This document shows, piece by piece, positions 51,438-60,065 of a DNA stretch of 64,000 bases. Every line of letters begins with the position of its first letter. Position 1 is the first letter of the stretch. Source of the DNA: JBOFBH01 sp051657715 (GTDB taxonomy: Bacteria > Actinomycetota > Actinomycetes > Actinomycetales > Angustibacteraceae); contig JBOFLF010000035.1 in the NCBI GenBank assembly GCA_051657715.1, forward strand, positions 29,381-93,380, read 5' to 3'. The notes below the pieces were generated by a model. That model had not been told where the DNA came from, made no database searches, and saw nothing but the letters and a program-made list of their open reading frames with translations. The position numbers were made by a program, and so were the translations under genes.

Positions 51438-51480
51438 GGGCGATGCGCGTTCGCGGGGTGGTGGATGCGGCCTGATCGGC

Positions 51481-51498
51481 GGTACCGCCAGCGGTACC
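51481..51498 (+). promoter_or_regulatory. vapBC promoter/operator with twin GGTACC palindromes
   Basis: Two GGTACC palindromes (51481-51486, 51493-51498) with 12-bp centre spacing flank and overlap a -10-like TACCAT (51495-51500). The expected start lies at the vapB ATG. Paired palindromes over the start site suit ribbon-helix-helix autorepression. Confidence 0.6.
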
Positions 51499-51507
51499 AT
51501 GGTCGGT

Positions 51508-51783
51508 ATGGCGATCAACCTGCGGTTGGCTCCGGAGGCAGAGCGCGCTGTGCGCGAGGAGGCGCGGCGCAGCGGTCGTTCCCAACAGGAGTTGATTCGA
51601 CAGGCCGTAGACGAGTTTCTCGGCCTTCGGCAGCGGCCCAGCCCACGCACTGAGGCAGAGGCGATGGTCGCCGAGGGGCTGGTCCGGCCGCCGCGCACTC
51701 CCTTCAAGCGAGCCACCGACCGGATCCGGCTTCCCGAGGGGCTCACCACCGCTGACCTGCTCGATCGGGAGGACCGTGTCTAG
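51508..51783 (+). CDS. vapB: Ribbon-helix-helix antitoxin (VapB-like)
   Basis: A 91-aa antitoxin. The N-terminus has MAINLRLAPEAERAVREEA followed by RSGRSQQELIRQAVDEFLGL, a typical ribbon-helix-helix DNA-binding fold. The C-terminal half (RPPRTPFKRATDRIRLPEGL) would wrap the toxin. The ATG at 51508 is 7 nt after TACCAT, so the mRNA is likely leaderless; the ATG at 51499 overlaps that box. The TAG stop shares one base with the vapC GTG. It should repress its own promoter through the GGTACC sites. Confidence 0.88.
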   Translation: MAINLRLAPEAERAVREEARRSGRSQQELIRQAVDEFLGLRQRPSPRTEAEAMVAEGLVRPPRTPFKRATDRIRLPEGLTTADLLDREDRV

Positions 51784-52196
51784 TGCGGATCTACATCGAC
51801 ACCAGCGCATTGGTGAAGCGGGTCTTCGACGAGCCCGAGTCCGACGCGGTCGATGAGGTGCTGCAACGTGCGATGGATGGCGGCGACGCAGTGGTGACGT
51901 CGACCCTCGCCTGGATTGAGGTGTCTCGGGCAGTGCAGCGTCGACGGTCGCGGACGCCACCGGCTCGGGTCGAGGTGATCTCCGAGCACGCCATGTCCGG
52001 GGTGCTGGACCGTCCCATCGGACCGGAGGTGATCGGCATAGCTCGGCGGCTTGCTCCTGCGGTGCTGCGCAGCCTGGATGCGATTCACCTCGCCACGGCA
52101 CTCGTGCTTGACGTCGACGTGATCCTCGGCTTCGACCGTCGGTTGACCAATGCGGCGCGCCAGTACGGCATCCGGCCGCTGCGAGTCCCGGCGTGA
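51783..52196 (+). CDS. vapC: PIN-domain ribonuclease toxin (VapC)
   Basis: A 137-aa PIN-domain toxin that cleaves RNA using Mg2+. Acidic residues are in place: Asp in MRIYIDTSALVK, Glu in AWIEVSRAV, Asp in SLDAIHLATAL and Asp in GFDRRL. The GTG start is coupled to vapB by TAGTG. The stop overlaps the start of era as GTGA. The module therefore sits inside the corC-era operon in frame-coupled fashion. It appears intact. Confidence 0.93.
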   Translation: MRIYIDTSALVKRVFDEPESDAVDEVLQRAMDGGDAVVTSTLAWIEVSRAVQRRRSRTPPARVEVISEHAMSGVLDRPIGPEVIGIARRLAPAVLRSLDAIHLATALVLDVDVILGFDRRLTNAARQYGIRPLRVPA

Positions 52197-53128
52197 CCTC
52201 GCAGCCGCAGCCGCAGTCGCCGCACCGCAGCGGGTTCGCCTGCCTGGTGGGCCGACCGAATGTCGGCAAGTCGACGCTGACCAACGCGCTGGTCGGCCAG
52301 AAGGTGGCGATCACCTCCAGCCGGCCGCAGACCACTCGGCACGCCATCCGCGGTGTGCTCACCCGCGCCGACGCTCAGGTGGTGCTGGTCGACACCCCCG
52401 GTCTACACCGACCGCGCACCCTGCTCGGCCAGCGCCTAGGCGACCTGGTGCGTGCCACGTTAGGCGAGGTGGACGTCATCGGGTTCTGCGTGCCGGCTGA
52501 CCAGCAGGTCGGCCCCGGGGACCGGTACATCGCGGCCGAGCTGGCGGCGCTGCGTCGGGACGGCCGTGGCACGCCGGTGGTGGCGATCGTCACCAAGTCC
52601 GACCTGGTCGACCGGGCACGCCTGGCCGACCAACTGATCGCGGTGGACCAGCTGGGGGAGTGGGACGACGTGGTCCCGACCTCCGCGGTCGGCGGTGAGC
52701 AGGTGGATGTGGTCGCTGACCTGCTTGCGCGGCACCTGCCGCCCGGGCCGCCGCTGTACCCGGACGGTCACCTCACCGATGAGCCGGAGGCGGTGATGGT
52801 GGCCGAACTGGTCCGCGAGGCGGCCCTGGAGGACGTCCGGGACGAGCTGCCGCACAGCCTCGCCGTGGTGGTGGAGGAGATGGTCCCCCGCGAGGGTCGG
52901 CCGGACGACAACCCGCTACTGGACGTTCGGGTCACGGTGTTCGTGGAACGCCCGTCGCAGAAGGGGATCGTGATCGGCCGTGGCGGGCAGCGGCTGAAGC
53001 TGGTCGGTAGCTCCGCGCGCCGGCAGGTCGAGGCGCTGCTCGGCCAGCGGGTGCACCTGGACCTGCACGTCAAGGTCGCCAAGGACTGGCAGCGGGATCC
53101 CAAGAAGCTGCAGCGGCTTGGCTTCTGA
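52193..53128 (+). CDS. era: GTPase Era
   Basis: A 311-aa essential GTPase for 30S maturation. G1 is GRPNVGKSTLTNALVG, switch region SSRPQTTRHAIRGVLT, G3 DTPGLH, G4 TKSDLVD and G5 TSAVGG. A C-terminal KH domain has KGIVIGRGGQRLKLVGSSAR. The GTG start overlaps vapC. Because vapBC lies immediately upstream, era translation is coupled to the toxin unless a second promoter exists; none is evident near 52190. Confidence 0.97.
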   Translation: MTSQPQPQSPHRSGFACLVGRPNVGKSTLTNALVGQKVAITSSRPQTTRHAIRGVLTRADAQVVLVDTPGLHRPRTLLGQRLGDLVRATLGEVDVIGFCVPADQQVGPGDRYIAAELAALRRDGRGTPVVAIVTKSDLVDRARLADQLIAVDQLGEWDDVVPTSAVGGEQVDVVADLLARHLPPGPPLYPDGHLTDEPEAVMVAELVREAALEDVRDELPHSLAVVVEEMVPREGRPDDNPLLDVRVTVFVERPSQKGIVIGRGGQRLKLVGSSARRQVEALLGQRVHLDLHVKVAKDWQRDPKKLQRLGF

Positions 53129-53203
53129 GCTGACTTGGCTGCTGAGCGACTCGGTTCTGGCCGGCTGTTCAGGGCGCTCACCCCTGGCCCGTACCCTGGG
53201 ATC

Positions 53204-54235
53204 ATGCGAATCGGAGTCTTCGGCGCGACCGGTCAGGTCGGTGGCGTCATGCGCAGCCTGCTCGCGGAGCGGGCGCTCCCGGTGGCCGGCATTAGGTTCT
53301 TCGCCTCGGCTCGTTCGGCCGGCACCCGGCTGCCGTGGGCGGACCAGGAGGTGGTGGTCGAGGACTCGGCAACCGCGGACCTGTCCGGCCTGGACATTGC
53401 GCTGTTCAGCAACGGCAAGACGGCCTCCCGCGAGCTCGCCCCGCGGGTGGCCGCGACCGGCGCCGTGGTGGTCGACAACTCCAGCGCCTGGCGGATGGAC
53501 CCGCAGGTGCCGCTCGTGGTCACCGAGGTCAACGCCGAGGACGTCGACGCCGCCCCGCTCGGCATCATCGCGAACCCGAACTGCACCACGATGGCCGCGA
53601 TGCCGGTGCTCGCCCCGCTGCACCGGGTGGCCACCCTGACCCGCCTGCACGTGGCCAGCTACCAGGCGGTCTCCGGCTCCGGGGCGGCGGGCGTCGCCGA
53701 GCTGGACGGCCAGGTGCGCAAGGTGGCCGACACCGCGTCCGCGCTGGCGTTCGACGGTCGCGCGGTGGAGTTGCCCGAGCCGTCGCTGTACGCCCGGCCG
53801 ATCGCGTTCAACGTGCTGCCGCTGGCCGGGTCGGTGGTGGACGACGGCTCCGGTGAGACCGACGAGGAGCAGAAGCTGCGCCACGAGTCCCGCAAGATCC
53901 TGCACGCGCCGGACCTGCGGGTGGCCGGCACCTGCGTGCGGGTGCCGGTCTTCACCGGGCACAGCCTGGCGATCCACGCCGAGTTCGCCGAGCCGATGTC
54001 GCCACAGCAAGCGACCGAGCTGCTGGTCGCAGCGCCTGGAGTGCGGGTCGTGGACGTGCCCACCCCGCTGGAGGCGGCTGGCCGAGACCCGAGCTATGTC
54101 GGCCGAATCCGCACCGACCCGACCGTGGACGGTGGCCGCGGCCTCAGCTTGTTCGTCTCCGGTGACAACCTGCGCAAGGGCGCCGCGCTCAACGCCGTGC
54201 AGATCGCCGAGCTGCTGCTGCAGCGCCGATCCTGA
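53204..54235 (+). CDS. asd: Aspartate-semialdehyde dehydrogenase
   Basis: A 343-aa NADPH enzyme reducing aspartyl phosphate in the lysine, methionine and threonine pathway. The N-terminus has the Rossmann motif RIGVFGATGQVGGVMRSLL. The catalytic Cys is in IIANPNCTTMAAMPVLAPL, and the C-terminal VPVFTGHSLAIHAEF holds the His. TACCCT (53192-53197) ends 6 nt before the ATG, so the mRNA should be leaderless, separate from era. The usual partner ask (aspartokinase) is not adjacent. Confidence 0.97.
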   Translation: MRIGVFGATGQVGGVMRSLLAERALPVAGIRFFASARSAGTRLPWADQEVVVEDSATADLSGLDIALFSNGKTASRELAPRVAATGAVVVDNSSAWRMDPQVPLVVTEVNAEDVDAAPLGIIANPNCTTMAAMPVLAPLHRVATLTRLHVASYQAVSGSGAAGVAELDGQVRKVADTASALAFDGRAVELPEPSLYARPIAFNVLPLAGSVVDDGSGETDEEQKLRHESRKILHAPDLRVAGTCVRVPVFTGHSLAIHAEFAEPMSPQQATELLVAAPGVRVVDVPTPLEAAGRDPSYVGRIRTDPTVDGGRGLSLFVSGDNLRKGAALNAVQIAELLLQRRS

Positions 54236-54417
54236 GCTACCCGGGCCACGGCTCGGCCGCGGGCCAGTTCACGAGCGGCAGGAGCCGGTGATCGCCGCGG
54301 GTGAGGTCGGGCTGGCGTTACCCGCACTCGGCCCGCATGCGAGTGGCACAGGTGACGTCGGGCGCCGGGCGGCCCGCGTGTGTCGGTGCTGATGCGGGCG
54401 GCGCGCGGTGGCGGACG

Positions 54418-54585
54418 TGGACGTCATCCCTGGTGAGCGCGTACGGTGAGCAGGTGCGTGCGGCACGTCTGCTCCTTGGTCGCCGCGGCGGGGTCTGCTG
54501 ACAGACCGGCCTCCTGCCGCGGGTGGTCGTCTTGCCGGTCTTCTCATGTGCGAGCCACCGCTCGTACCGGACTGACGAGGACACG
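54418..54585 (+). promoter_or_regulatory. leuA promoter and attenuator leader
   Basis: TGGACG (54418-54423) and TACGGT (54442-54447), 18-bp spacer, place the start at about 54454, on the leader peptide GTG. After the Leu codons there is a hairpin GGTCTG-CTGA-CAGACC (54492-54507) spanning the leader stop. CCGCGGCGGGG (54483-54493) can alternatively pair with CCTGCCGCGG (54513-54522). Ribosome stalling at Leu codons would switch the pairing, the logic of actinobacterial leuA leaders. Confidence 0.75.
54454..54501 (+). CDS. leuL: leuA leader peptide
   Basis: A 15-aa peptide, MRAARLLLGRRGGVC, with three consecutive Leu codons (CTG CTC CTT). The GTG start coincides with the predicted transcription start, so it would be translated as a leaderless mRNA. 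An in-frame GTG at 54433 is upstream of the -10 and cannot be used. Leucine limitation would stall ribosomes here and open leuA expression. No other function is expected. Confidence 0.78.
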   Translation: MRAARLLLGRRGGVC

Positions 54586-56400
54586 ATGACCACCACCGAT
54601 CCGCATACCCGACCGCATCTCACTCCCGCTGGTTCCCCCGCTGTTGAGCCAGTTGTTCCGTTCTGGACCACCACGCCGCAACGTCCGAGCGGTCTGCCAT
54701 TCCACAAGTACCGGCCCTACCACGAGACGTTCACCGTCGACCTGCCGGACCGCACCTGGCCGGACCGGACGGCGGCCCGCGCTCCCCGCTGGTGCGCCGT
54801 GGACCTGCGGGACGGCAACCAGGCGCTGATCGACCCGATGAACCCGGCCCGCAAGCTCGCGATGTTCCAGCTGCTGGTCCGCCTGGGCTACAAGGAGATC
54901 GAGGTTGGCTTCCCCAGCGCCAGCCAGACCGACTTCGACTTCGTCCGCGAGCTGATCGAGGGCGGGCACGTGCCGGACGACGTGCTGATCCAGGTGCTCA
55001 CCCAGTGCCGCGAGCACCTGATCGACCGGACGTTCCAATCCCTGGTCGGTGCTCGGCAGGCCATCGTGCACTTCTACAACTCCACCTCGGTACTGCAGCG
55101 TCGGGTGGTGTTCGGCTTGGACACCGACGGCATCACCGACATCGCGACCTCAGGTGCCCGGCTGGCGCAGAAGTACGCTCAGGTCCACACCCCGGACACC
55201 CAGATCTACTACGAGTACTCCCCGGAGTCCTATACCGGGACCGAGCTGGAGTACGCGGTCGAGGTGTGCGGCAAGGTGATCGACGTCATCGACCCGACGC
55301 CGGACCGCCCGCTGATCGTGAACCTACCAGCCACCGTGGAGATGGCCACCCCGAACGTCTACGCCGACTCGATCGAGTGGATGCACCGCAACCTGCCGCG
55401 CCGGGACTCGGTAGTGCTGAGCCTGCACCCGCACAACGACCGCGGTACCGGGGTCGCCGCAGCCGAGCTGGGCTACCTAGCGGGTGCCGACCGGATCGAG
55501 GGCTGCCTGTTCGGCAACGGTGAGCGCACCGGCAACGTCTGCCTGGTCACGTTGGGGCTCAACCTGTTCAGCCAGGGCGTCGACCCGCAGATCGACTTCT
55601 CCGACATCGACGAGATCCGGCGCACCGTCGAGTACTGCAACCAGCTGCCCGTTCCCGAGCGGCACCCGTACGGCGGTGACCTGGTCTACACCGCGTTCAG
55701 CGGGTCGCACCAGGACGCCATCAAGAAGGGCTTCGAGGCCATGGCGGGCGCCGCGTCGGCCACCGACCGGAGCGTTGACGAGCTGCTCTGGGCGGTGCCG
55801 TACCTGCCGATCGACCCCCAAGACGTCGGCCGCAGCTACGAGGCAGTGATCCGGGTGAACAGCCAGTCCGGCAAGGGCGGCGTCGCGTACCTGATGAAGA
55901 CCGAGCACCACCTCGACCTGCCGCGGCGGCTGCAGATCGAGTTCAGCGGTGTGGTGCAGCGGGGCACCGATGCCGCCGGTGGGGAGGTGACGTCGCAGCA
56001 GCTGTGGGCGGCTTTCGTCGACGAGTACCTGCCGAACCCGGACCGCCCGTGGGGCCGGTTCGCGCTGCGCGGCAGCACGTTGACCACCGCTGACGACGGG
56101 CGTCATCAGCTTGAGGTGCACCTGGGAGACGGCGATCGTGAGGTGCGGGTCAACGGCCGGGGCAACGGCCCGATCGCGGCTTTCGCCGACGTCCTGGCCG
56201 ATCGTGGCGTGGACGTGCGGGTCCTGGACTACGCCGAGCACGCGCTCGGTGCCGGCGGTGACGCCCGGGCGGCCGCCTACGTGGAGTGCGCGGTCGAGGG
56301 GCGGGTGCTGTGGGGGGTCGGCATCGACCCGAACATCGTCACCGCGTCGCTGCAGGCGGTCGTGTCCGCAGTCAACCGCGCGACCAGGTCGCTGAGCTAG
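54586..56400 (+). CDS. leuA: 2-isopropylmalate synthase
   Basis: A 604-aa enzyme condensing acetyl-CoA with 2-ketoisovalerate, the committed step of leucine synthesis. Features are the long actinobacterial N-terminal extension (PSGLPFHKYRPYHETFTVDL), the metal site VDLRDGNQALIDPMNP, SLHPHNDRGTGVAAAELGYL, and a C-terminal regulatory LeuA dimer domain for leucine feedback. AGG lies about 5 nt before the ATG. It is transcribed with the leucine leader peptide about 130 nt upstream. Confidence 0.97.
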   Translation: MTTTDPHTRPHLTPAGSPAVEPVVPFWTTTPQRPSGLPFHKYRPYHETFTVDLPDRTWPDRTAARAPRWCAVDLRDGNQALIDPMNPARKLAMFQLLVRLGYKEIEVGFPSASQTDFDFVRELIEGGHVPDDVLIQVLTQCREHLIDRTFQSLVGARQAIVHFYNSTSVLQRRVVFGLDTDGITDIATSGARLAQKYAQVHTPDTQIYYEYSPESYTGTELEYAVEVCGKVIDVIDPTPDRPLIVNLPATVEMATPNVYADSIEWMHRNLPRRDSVVLSLHPHNDRGTGVAAAELGYLAGADRIEGCLFGNGERTGNVCLVTLGLNLFSQGVDPQIDFSDIDEIRRTVEYCNQLPVPERHPYGGDLVYTAFSGSHQDAIKKGFEAMAGAASATDRSVDELLWAVPYLPIDPQDVGRSYEAVIRVNSQSGKGGVAYLMKTEHHLDLPRRLQIEFSGVVQRGTDAAGGEVTSQQLWAAFVDEYLPNPDRPWGRFALRGSTLTTADDGRHQLEVHLGDGDREVRVNGRGNGPIAAFADVLADRGVDVRVLDYAEHALGAGGDARAAAYVECAVEGRVLWGVGIDPNIVTASLQAVVSAVNRATRSLS

Positions 56401-56482
56401 ACCGGTCGGCTGACGAGTGAGGTCTGGCCATCATGGGCTTGAGCCATCTGCCGATACTGCGGTGACCGGAGTGGAGGCCGAG

Positions 56483-58072
56483 ATGAGTGATCACACTGCG
56501 GGGGTGGTGGTCAGCTGCTCGCCGTTCGGCCCGCTTGACGTCCTGTCGCTACGCGCGCACGACCGCTACCTCGGCGGGCGGTTCGACGACGCTCTCACCG
56601 CGGCTCGGGCAGCGATACCCGCCGCCCAGGTGATCGGTGACCAGCGCACTCTGCGATACCTGCACTACACCTGCGGTCTGAGCCTGCTGGAGCTTCACCG
56701 ATGGCAGGAGGGGGTGTCGGTCGCGAACGCCCTGCTGGGGCTGATCGACGATCACGATCACACCTGGCGGGCTCGCGGCTTGTGCCTGCTCAGCACAGCC
56801 GAACTCCATGGCGGGCAAGTCTCCCCAGCCATCGACGCCCTGGCTGAGGCTTGTGAGCTGGTCCAACACGCACCCGTCAGCTACTCCGACCTGAGCGCCA
56901 CGATGGGAGTGGCGAACACGCTGAGCGGCGCCTACCTCTTCGACGCCGCAGCCGACCTGTACCGAAGTTGTCTTCGATCGTCTGCGCTGCGTTCGCAGGA
57001 CCCCAACACAGCGGTCGCCCTGGTGCTGATCCTCCAGGAGTTCGCGAGCATGCGGTTGACCCAGGGCGTCGCGCTGGAGCTGGACGGCGACTGTTCCCGC
57101 GCCAGCCGGTGTCATCGCGAGGCCGCCGAGCTGGCGTTGAAGGCGATGCGCCTGACAGCTGGCTGGCATGTCGAGATGCACGCGAGGGCCTCGATCATCG
57201 AGGCGGTCGCGCAGCAACGCCTGGGCGCGGTCGCCCTCGGTCAGGTGCGGGTCCAGGAGGCGACCGAGCGGTTTCCGCAGCAACAGGAACTCGGCGTGGT
57301 GCAGTTCGGCCGGTTCGCCCAAGCGACGGCCCTCGTGGAGTCGGGCAGGTACGAGGAAGCTCGGGTGGAGCTGCTGGCGATGGCACAGGCCGCGGCGGCC
57401 GGGTACCTGATGGTGTGGGAGCTGGCGGCCTGGGCTGAGCTGGCAGAGCTGGAGCTGGCTCGCTGTGGCGACCATCCGTCAGCCATCTACGCCCGACGTG
57501 CCCGCCAGCTGGTGGCCCGCCACTGGTGGCGGGAGCGGCAAAGCCAGTTCGTCGCGTTGCGAGACCGGATGCGAGCACGCGCCTTGACCGCGCGAAGCAT
57601 CAAGCTGGGCCGCGACGTCCTTCGTGATCCGCTCACCGGCCTGGGCAACAGGCGCGCCTTGGACCCGGCGCTGGTCCAGGCGGCGGGGACGTGCGCGCTG
57701 TTCATCGACGTCGACCGGTTCAAGTCGGTCAACGACCAGTTCTCGCACGCCGTCGGAGACCGGGTGCTGTGCCGGGTCGCCGAGGTGCTGCGTGGCCACT
57801 GCCGGCCGCAGGACGTGGTGATCCGCTTCGGTGGGGACGAATTCGTCGTGCTGCTCCCGGAGACGCTGCTATCTGAGGCCATCGGTGTTGGTGAGCGCGT
57901 GCACATGGCGATCGGTTCCGTGGTCTGGTCGCAGATCGAACCGGGACTAGCTGTCACCGTCTCGATCGGGGTGGCGGGAGCCGGTGGAGCCGGCGAGGAC
58001 TTGCTGGTCAGCGCCGATACCGCGCTGTACTCGGCCAAACGTGGTGGCCGCAACCAGGTGGCGATCAGCTGA
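56483..58072 (+). CDS. Helical-repeat GGDEF protein (paralog 1 of 3)
   Basis: A 529-aa cytosolic diguanylate-cyclase-type protein. The first 370 residues are TPR-like helical repeats without membrane segments (GPLDVLSLRAHDRYLGGRFD, RYLHYTCGLSLLELHRW, ALAEACELVQHA). The C-terminal GGDEF domain has DPLTGLGNRRALD, FIDVDRFKSVNDQFSHAVGD and RFGGDEFVVLLP. RPQD just upstream is the c-di-GMP inhibitory site (RxxD). All catalytic residues are present. GGAGG lies 5 nt before the chosen ATG. Two close paralogs follow in the same orientation. The sensory input is unknown. Confidence 0.88.
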   Translation: MSDHTAGVVVSCSPFGPLDVLSLRAHDRYLGGRFDDALTAARAAIPAAQVIGDQRTLRYLHYTCGLSLLELHRWQEGVSVANALLGLIDDHDHTWRARGLCLLSTAELHGGQVSPAIDALAEACELVQHAPVSYSDLSATMGVANTLSGAYLFDAAADLYRSCLRSSALRSQDPNTAVALVLILQEFASMRLTQGVALELDGDCSRASRCHREAAELALKAMRLTAGWHVEMHARASIIEAVAQQRLGAVALGQVRVQEATERFPQQQELGVVQFGRFAQATALVESGRYEEARVELLAMAQAAAAGYLMVWELAAWAELAELELARCGDHPSAIYARRARQLVARHWWRERQSQFVALRDRMRARALTARSIKLGRDVLRDPLTGLGNRRALDPALVQAAGTCALFIDVDRFKSVNDQFSHAVGDRVLCRVAEVLRGHCRPQDVVIRFGGDEFVVLLPETLLSEAIGVGERVHMAIGSVVWSQIEPGLAVTVSIGVAGAGGAGEDLLVSADTALYSAKRGGRNQVAIS

Positions 58073-58351
58073 TCACGCGCCGTCTGATCCGCCGGCCTTC
58101 TCGTGATCCGGGAGACGGCCGCCGCGGGGAGAGGCCGCGGGGAGAGAAGTGAGCAGCGACGAGCGTTGTCGCGGCGTCTTCGCTGGCAGGTGGTCGTGGC
58201 GGTGAACCGGGCGCGGCAGCGATGGGCATTGGGCCGACCGGGTGCGATTTCCGGTGGTTCATCTCAGCCAGCGACGCCGCGATGTCGATGACCGTGACGG
58301 CTCAGGGCACGGTCCGGGGTCTTGGTTCTGCCCATCGGGAGGAGGCGCACG

Positions 58352-59950
58352 GTGTCAACGCCATCCATGGGTGCGCTGGTCCCGGTGACCGCCTTCGGCC
58401 CGCTCGACCTGCTGTCGGTGTGGGCTCACGAGCTCTACCTGGACGCTCACTGGGCTGAAGCGGTCCAGGCGGCGGCCGCGGCGATGGTGGTCGCTCGAGG
58501 AGCCGGTGACCAGCAGACGTTGCGCTACCTGCACTACACGTGCGGCGTGTCGCTGGTCCAAGCCGGGCGCTGCGAAGAGGCAGCCGAGCATGCCGAGGCG
58601 CTGCTCGCCCTGCTCGGCCCGCAGGACCACGCGTGGCGGGCCAAAGCGTTGGTTGTCCTCGCTGATGCCAGCTTGCAACTGGGCCGGATTGACGCCGCGG
58701 TGGACGCGATGGCCGAGGCGTGTTGGCTGGTCGAGCAGGCATCCCATGAGACGTACGAGGAGCTGAGCGCGACCATGATCGTCGCGATGATCCTCGGTGC
58801 GGCCCAGTTCTTCGACGACGCGGATGAGTTCTACCGCCTGAACCTGACCGCCATCACCGAGAGGCGGTCCCAGAGCTCACCGGCGGTCACCCAGATGCTG
58901 GTCCTGGTGGTGTTCAGCTACGCCACCATGCATCTGACCTGGGGGATGGCCCTGGAGCTGGACGGTCATGGCGAGCAGGGGCGTCGTCACTACTGTCGAG
59001 CGTCCGAGCTGGCCCTGTGGCTGCGCCGGCTCACCGATGCTGACGACATCCAGATGCGGGCGCGATCGGTGGTGCTCGAAGCGTTCGCCCACCAACGGCT
59101 GGGCCAGATCGCGCTCGGAAGTGCCCGGATCGCCGAGGCGATGGACCGTTTCGAGTGCAGACCCGATCAGCTCGTGACCCAGATCGGCCACCACGGGATC
59201 GCGACTGCGTTGACCGAGGACGGTCACTACGCCGAGGCCCGCGCTCATCTGCAGCTGGTTCTGGGTGGGGCGGTGTCGAGCGGCCAGACCATCTGGGAGC
59301 TTGCGGCGCTCTCGGCGTTGGCCGACATCGAGATCGCTGAGCACGGCGACCACCCCGCGTTGGCCTGGGCTGTGCAGGGACGTCAGGTGGCGTCGCGGCG
59401 GTTGTGGCTCGAGCGGCAGGGCCAGTTCCTGGCTCTGCGAGACCGGATCCGGGTGCGTGAGCTGGTGGCCGAGAGCTCCCGGCTCGGTCATGACGTGCTG
59501 GTCGACCCGTTGACCGGGCTAGGCAACCGGCGAGCGCTGGACGCTGAGCTGATGCACACAGCGCCGAAGGCGTTGCTCTTCGTGGACGTCGACCGGTTTA
59601 AGGAGGTGAACGACCGGTTCTCGCACGTGGTGGGCGATCAGGTGCTGTGCCTGGTCGCCGATCTGCTGCGGGCGCACTGCCGGCCGGGGGACACCGTGGT
59701 GCGGTTCGGCGGTGATGAGTTCCTGGTGCTGCTCCCGGGGGCGTCGGCGCAGGATGCGGCCGACATAGGGGAGCGGATCCGGCGCGCGGTGGTCGATGCC
59801 GCGTGGGGGGATCTCGCGGCGGGTTTGGTCGTCAGCGTCTCGATCGGCGTCACCGCATGCGAGGAGTCGGCTGCGTTGGCGCTGGCGCAGGCGGACGCCG
59901 CGTTGTACGCCGCTAAGCGCAGCGGTCGCGACCAGGTCGTCATCCACTGA
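58352..59950 (+). CDS. Helical-repeat GGDEF protein (paralog 2 of 3)
   Basis: A 532-aa paralog of the preceding protein. The N-terminal repeats align block by block (GPLDLLSVWAHELYLDAHWA, RYLHYTCGVSLVQAGRCEEA, AMAEACWLVEQASHE). The GGDEF domain reads DPLTGLGNRRALDAELM, FVDVDRFKEVNDRFSHVVGD and RFGGDEFLVLLP, with the inhibitory site RPGD. The GTG at 58352 follows a strong GGGAGGAGG site by 6 nt. The 279-nt gap before it suggests a separate promoter. It appears catalytically intact; the ligand of the helical domain is unknown. Confidence 0.88.
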   Translation: MSTPSMGALVPVTAFGPLDLLSVWAHELYLDAHWAEAVQAAAAAMVVARGAGDQQTLRYLHYTCGVSLVQAGRCEEAAEHAEALLALLGPQDHAWRAKALVVLADASLQLGRIDAAVDAMAEACWLVEQASHETYEELSATMIVAMILGAAQFFDDADEFYRLNLTAITERRSQSSPAVTQMLVLVVFSYATMHLTWGMALELDGHGEQGRRHYCRASELALWLRRLTDADDIQMRARSVVLEAFAHQRLGQIALGSARIAEAMDRFECRPDQLVTQIGHHGIATALTEDGHYAEARAHLQLVLGGAVSSGQTIWELAALSALADIEIAEHGDHPALAWAVQGRQVASRRLWLERQGQFLALRDRIRVRELVAESSRLGHDVLVDPLTGLGNRRALDAELMHTAPKALLFVDVDRFKEVNDRFSHVVGDQVLCLVADLLRAHCRPGDTVVRFGGDEFLVLLPGASAQDAADIGERIRRAVVDAAWGDLAAGLVVSVSIGVTACEESAALALAQADAALYAAKRSGRDQVVIH

Positions 59951-60065
59951 CGTCACCCATGACCGGCATGAACCAATCGAGGAACTCGATCAGTCGGGCG
60001 CTCAACCGCGGGCAGGACCTGGTCGACAGTGCCTGGGGAGTGTCGACCATTGAGGCAGGTGAGCG

